Source: Candidatus Saccharimonadota bacterium
GTDB lineage: Bacteria; Patescibacteriota; Saccharimonadia; Saccharimonadales; Saccharimonadaceae
NCBI GenBank assembly: GCA_900555425.1
Contig: UNSM01000002.1
Span: 1 to 33,127 of the forward strand
DNA length: 33,127 nucleotides
Direction of reading: 5' to 3'
Shown one piece after another: positions 31,435 through 33,127 of this stretch (position 1 is the first letter of the stretch; every line of letters starts with the position of its first letter). Made by a program: the position numbers and the translations under genes. The notes under the pieces were generated by a model. It was not told the DNA's origin. It searched no databases and was given only the letters and a program-made list of their open reading frames with translations.

Positions 31435-31698
31435 ATGTCTAAACAAAAAATTAATCGCTTTGTCGGATCTATTGGAGCTTTTATTGGGATCCTTGTCTTT
31501 ATTGCATATATTCCACAAATTATCGCTAACCTACAAGGAGAAAAAGCTCAACCATTCCAACCACTATTCGCAGCAGTTTCTTGTTTAATTTGGGTAATCT
31601 ATGGTTGGACAAAAGAACCTAAAAAAGACTGGATCCTCATCATTCCCAATGCAGCGGGAGTGATATTAGGCGGTTTAACTTTTATTACTTCTTTATAA
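31435..31698 (+). CDS. SemiSWEET-family sugar transporter, 87 aa
   Basis: An 87-residue membrane protein with three helices (about 9-29, 38-56 and 66-86), the triple-helix unit of SemiSWEETs, which dimerise to form a sugar uniporter. FIAYIPQI carries the PQ motif in helix 1, and AAVSCLIWVIYGWTKEPKKD and IPNAAGVILGGL match helices 2 and 3. From memory, proteins of nearly this sequence are common in oral streptococci and other Firmicutes, so recent transfer is likely; a search would settle it. The ATG at 31435 is chosen over 31423 because GAGG lies about 6 nt upstream. The gene lies in the insertion in lepA, next to transposase debris. Confidence 0.88.
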   Translation: MSKQKINRFVGSIGAFIGILVFIAYIPQIIANLQGEKAQPFQPLFAAVSCLIWVIYGWTKEPKKDWILIIPNAAGVILGGLTFITSL

Positions 31699-31714
31699 AA
31701 GTTATATAAACAAA

Positions 31715-31743
31715 ACCAGCAACTTCATAAAAAAGTTGCTGGT
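31715..31743 (+). terminator. Terminator hairpin after the SemiSWEET gene
   Basis: ACCAGCAACTT and AAGTTGCTGGT pair perfectly over 11 bp. The T-run is poor on the plus strand, so efficiency is uncertain. Confidence 0.6.
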
Positions 31744-31915
31744 AGAGATTTTGGACTATCACAGGAAAAAATATTTAACCAAAGTGATATATTGTTTGAT
31801 AAATCAGAGTATAATAGTAATTAAAAATAGGATTGGATAGCGAGCAGATTCTTGCTTCCTGCTATGTTTATATTCCATCAAGTGTAAGTTAATTAAGATT
31901 AAAGAAGGAAAAATC
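31744..31915 (+). promoter_or_regulatory. Leader region of the mazG-like gene
   Basis: Holds a -10 TATAAT (31810-31815) with no good -35, a weak ATAGC/GCTAT stem (about 31837-31865) and the 59-bp repeat B start. AGAAGGA precedes the ATG by about 7 nt. Confidence 0.4.
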
Positions 31916-31947
31916 ATGAATCCACAAACAATCAGCTTAACTGAATT
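31889..31947 (+). repeat. Intact mazG leader and start (repeat B)
   Basis: The functional counterpart of repeat A at 31110-31166: it contains the ribosome binding site, the ATG and the first 10 codons of the mazG-like gene. Confidence 0.85.
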
Positions 31948-32230
31948 ACAAAAACACCTCGATCAAACATGTAAAGAGAAGGGGTGGGATAAAAATTCTG
32001 TCACTGAAGTGTTCTTATTGTTTACTGAGGAAGTTGGCGAGCTGGCAAAAGCAGTTCGCAAAGAGACAGGATTTAAGGATGAGAAAAAACCTGACAATCA
32101 TGACAATCTGCGCGAGGAGTTTGCGGACGTGTTAAATTACTTGATGGAATTGGCGAATCGGTTTGACGTCAATTTGGCGGAAGTATATTTTGAGAAGCAC
32201 AAAATCAACCAGACACGGCAGTGGAAATAG
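31916..32230 (+). CDS. MazG-like nucleotide pyrophosphohydrolase, 104 aa
   Basis: A 104-residue all-alpha pyrophosphohydrolase. LLFTEEVGELAKAVRKETG (about 34-52) supplies the EExxE metal motif, and NLREEFADVLNYLMELANRF (about 73-92) the downstream ExxD/N part. It differs from the MazG-like protein at 18334 and so is not a recent copy. Such enzymes cleave NTPs or modified dNTPs to limit their incorporation, and small forms are common on mobile elements and phages. It lies in the middle of the lepA insertion, downstream of the SemiSWEET gene; its leader is duplicated at the left edge of the insertion. Confidence 0.88.
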   Translation: MNPQTISLTELQKHLDQTCKEKGWDKNSVTEVFLLFTEEVGELAKAVRKETGFKDEKKPDNHDNLREEFADVLNYLMELANRFDVNLAEVYFEKHKINQTRQWK

Positions 32231-32305
32231 TATATACTAGTATTGAAAAGCGTAGATGTAATAGAATGCACGAAATAGGTATTGATATATCTGTTGTTGG
32301 CAATT

Positions 32306-32776
32306 ATGAGTAACTTCAAAAACTTTACAGAGAAAATTAGATGTCGCGTAATTCCAGTAACACGCGACCGCCGTGTGTGGCTAGATGAGAAAATTGTCGA
32401 CGATGATTCGTATAGTATTTTTATGAATGGACGATCATACGAAATCGGTGAAGAATACGATGACTTTTTGTGTGTCACTGCTGACAACTTTGCTGAGCTA
32501 GCAAACGTTATTCTCCGCGAGTTGTATGCGCGCGGATTTTCATCGTCAGACTATAGGCTAATCAACGAAAATTATGTTCATCTAGATTATAGCTTTTTGA
32601 GCGATGACATACCTTGGGTCGCTTGGCGTAATGTTGATGCAATAGTTAAGGGCGATATTACTGATGAGAAGGACTATCGTCGCGACAAAGCTAAACGCGG
32701 TCGGTGGATGAGTTACACTGAACTGATTCAGGTTATTGGCAAGAATCAAGCTCATAAGATTTTTGAGCAGCTATAG
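32306..32776 (+). CDS. Unrecognised protein, 156 aa
   Basis: A 156-residue soluble protein of mixed alpha/beta character with no recognised family. The N-terminal half has KIRCRVIPVTRDRRVW, a DDDSYSIFMNGRSYEIGEEYDD segment that may be a beta hairpin, and LRELYARGF; the C-terminal part is basic, then ends in YTELIQVIGKNQAHKIFEQL, probably a helix pair. A longer frame from a TTG at 32282 is unlikely; the ATG at 32306 is used, though no ribosome binding site is seen, and the nearest -10-like TATACT (32233-32238) is 67 nt away. It is the last gene of the insertion, before lepA resumes. Confidence 0.65.
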   Translation: MSNFKNFTEKIRCRVIPVTRDRRVWLDEKIVDDDSYSIFMNGRSYEIGEEYDDFLCVTADNFAELANVILRELYARGFSSSDYRLINENYVHLDYSFLSDDIPWVAWRNVDAIVKGDITDEKDYRRDKAKRGRWMSYTELIQVIGKNQAHKIFEQL

Positions 32777-32886
32777 GTTAGACCTCAGTGTGTAAGGAAT
32801 AATTTGCTGACAATAAATAGGAGCGCAAGGAGCGATTTACTGTGCGTTTATACAAGAACGCTGAGCTGATATAATAATACATAGTT
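32777..32886 (+). promoter_or_regulatory. Right edge of the lepA insertion with a new promoter
   Basis: TATAAT (32870-32875) lies 11 nt before the ATG of the lepA 3' part, in the range of the other short-leader promoters here. Shine-Dalgarno-like TAGGAG and AAGGAG (about 32818-32832) are too far from the ATG to serve it. The junction between the insertion and lepA falls within this stretch. Confidence 0.55.
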
Positions 32887-33127
32887 ATGACTGAAAAATT
32901 TACCGTCCAACCACTTCCAGGTTATAAAGAAGTTAAGCCGTTTGTTTATGCAGGTTTTTTCCCGGTGTCCAATGAAGACTACAATGACCTGAAAGAGGCA
33001 ATTGAAAAGTTGAGTCTGAGCGATTCGGCGTTACAGTTCGAGCCGGAGAATTCGCCAGTGCTGGGCTATGGCGTGCGAATCGGTTTTTTGGGATTGCTAC
33101 ATATGGACATTATTCGCGAGCGATTGG
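32887..33127 (+). CDS. lepA: Elongation factor 4 (LepA), C-terminal part of a split gene, partial
   Basis: The frame starts with ATG at 32887, MTEKFTVQ, and continues with [20 protein letters not shown], then [20 protein letters not shown] and [15 protein letters not shown], which is the start of domain III of LepA (E. coli has LPGFKKVKPQVYAGLFPVS at the same place). It remains open to the window end, so domains III, IV and the C-terminal domain should follow. Only the few linker residues between domain II and LPGYK are missing or changed. Having its own -10 and ATG, it may be translated as a separate polypeptide. The last codon is cut by the window edge. Confidence 0.88.
   Translation, partial: MTEKFTVQPLPGYKEVKPFVYAGFFPVSNEDYNDLKEAIEKLSLSDSALQFEPENSPVLGYGVRIGFLGLLHMDIIRERL

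Noticed and set aside
31118-32886. Group I/II intron or intein in lepA
   Set aside because: No continuous frame as an intein needs, no splicing-domain or homing-endonuclease motifs, no reverse transcriptase or maturase, and instead ordinary genes with their own promoters and transposase debris.
1-33127. UGA recoding (glycine), as in Gracilibacteria/SR1
   Set aside because: Many genes end in UGA at the expected length, e.g. aspS at 13845, and no conserved Gly is read from UGA.
1-33127. CRISPR array, prophage or known defence island
   Set aside because: No regularly spaced repeats, Cas genes, phage structural genes or recognised defence genes were seen; the only mobile trace is the IS256 remnant.

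Overview
The window looks like a stretch of a Candidatus Saccharibacteria (TM7, CPR) chromosome, probably from a host-associated lineage. This is an inference from gene content and style: short intergenic gaps, many small proteins without clear homologues, a tilS-ftsH-murJ-lepA order, YtxH and PEBP proteins, and a complete arginine deiminase operon of the kind reported for mammal-associated Saccharibacteria. UGA is used as an ordinary stop, so the recoded Gracilibacteria/SR1 lineages are excluded.

Layout. 1-3126: a partial AAA+ ATPase (minus), a DUF3892 protein, a PEBP-family gene broken by a one-base frameshift, a GEIHG-motif protein and a TylF-like methyltransferase. 3174-7939: arcA-arcB-arcD-arcC, a full arginine-to-ATP pathway with its antiporter, closed by a strong terminator. 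8016-9908: two tandem CorA-type ion channels. 9944-10240: a promoter-to-terminator unit that may be a structured RNA or may encode a 30-residue peptide. 10260-15157: a DsbA-like thiol oxidoreductase (minus), a CBS-pair membrane protein, aspS, an N-formylglutamate amidohydrolase and a VIT1/CCC1 transporter (minus). 15198-17650: small envelope proteins (single-helix protein, YtxH, secreted protein, membrane protein) and MscS (minus). 17675-21589: trmB and MazG, murC (minus), a two-helix membrane protein, a strongly promoted 68-residue protein, a tiny promoter/terminator unit and a WhiB-like cysteine protein. 21627-25820: three tRNA genes, all with anticodon CAU (initiator, probable Ile2, elongator Met), interspersed with small hypothetical genes, a flavoprotein lacking its redox cysteines, a free-standing ATP-cone protein and a membrane protein. 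25895-33127: tilS, ftsH, murJ and lepA.

The most unusual locus is lepA (EF-4). Its reading frame stops after 276 residues, near the domain II/III linker, and resumes 1,769 bp later with a new ATG and its own -10 element. The intervening DNA holds a degraded IS256-type transposase tail, a SemiSWEET sugar transporter with a consensus promoter, a MazG-like pyrophosphohydrolase and an unrecognised 156-residue protein. A 57/59-bp imperfect repeat of the mazG leader and start flanks the transposon/SemiSWEET part, which suggests stepwise insertion.

A second theme is promoter architecture. For at least eight genes a -10 hexamer ends exactly 6 nt before the start codon, and for several more 7-9 nt before it. 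Their transcripts should therefore begin at or next to the start codon (leaderless). Downstream operon genes and a few strongly promoted genes carry Shine-Dalgarno sequences instead. This rule was used to choose or correct several starts. All function calls rest on reading motifs by eye; no database search was possible.
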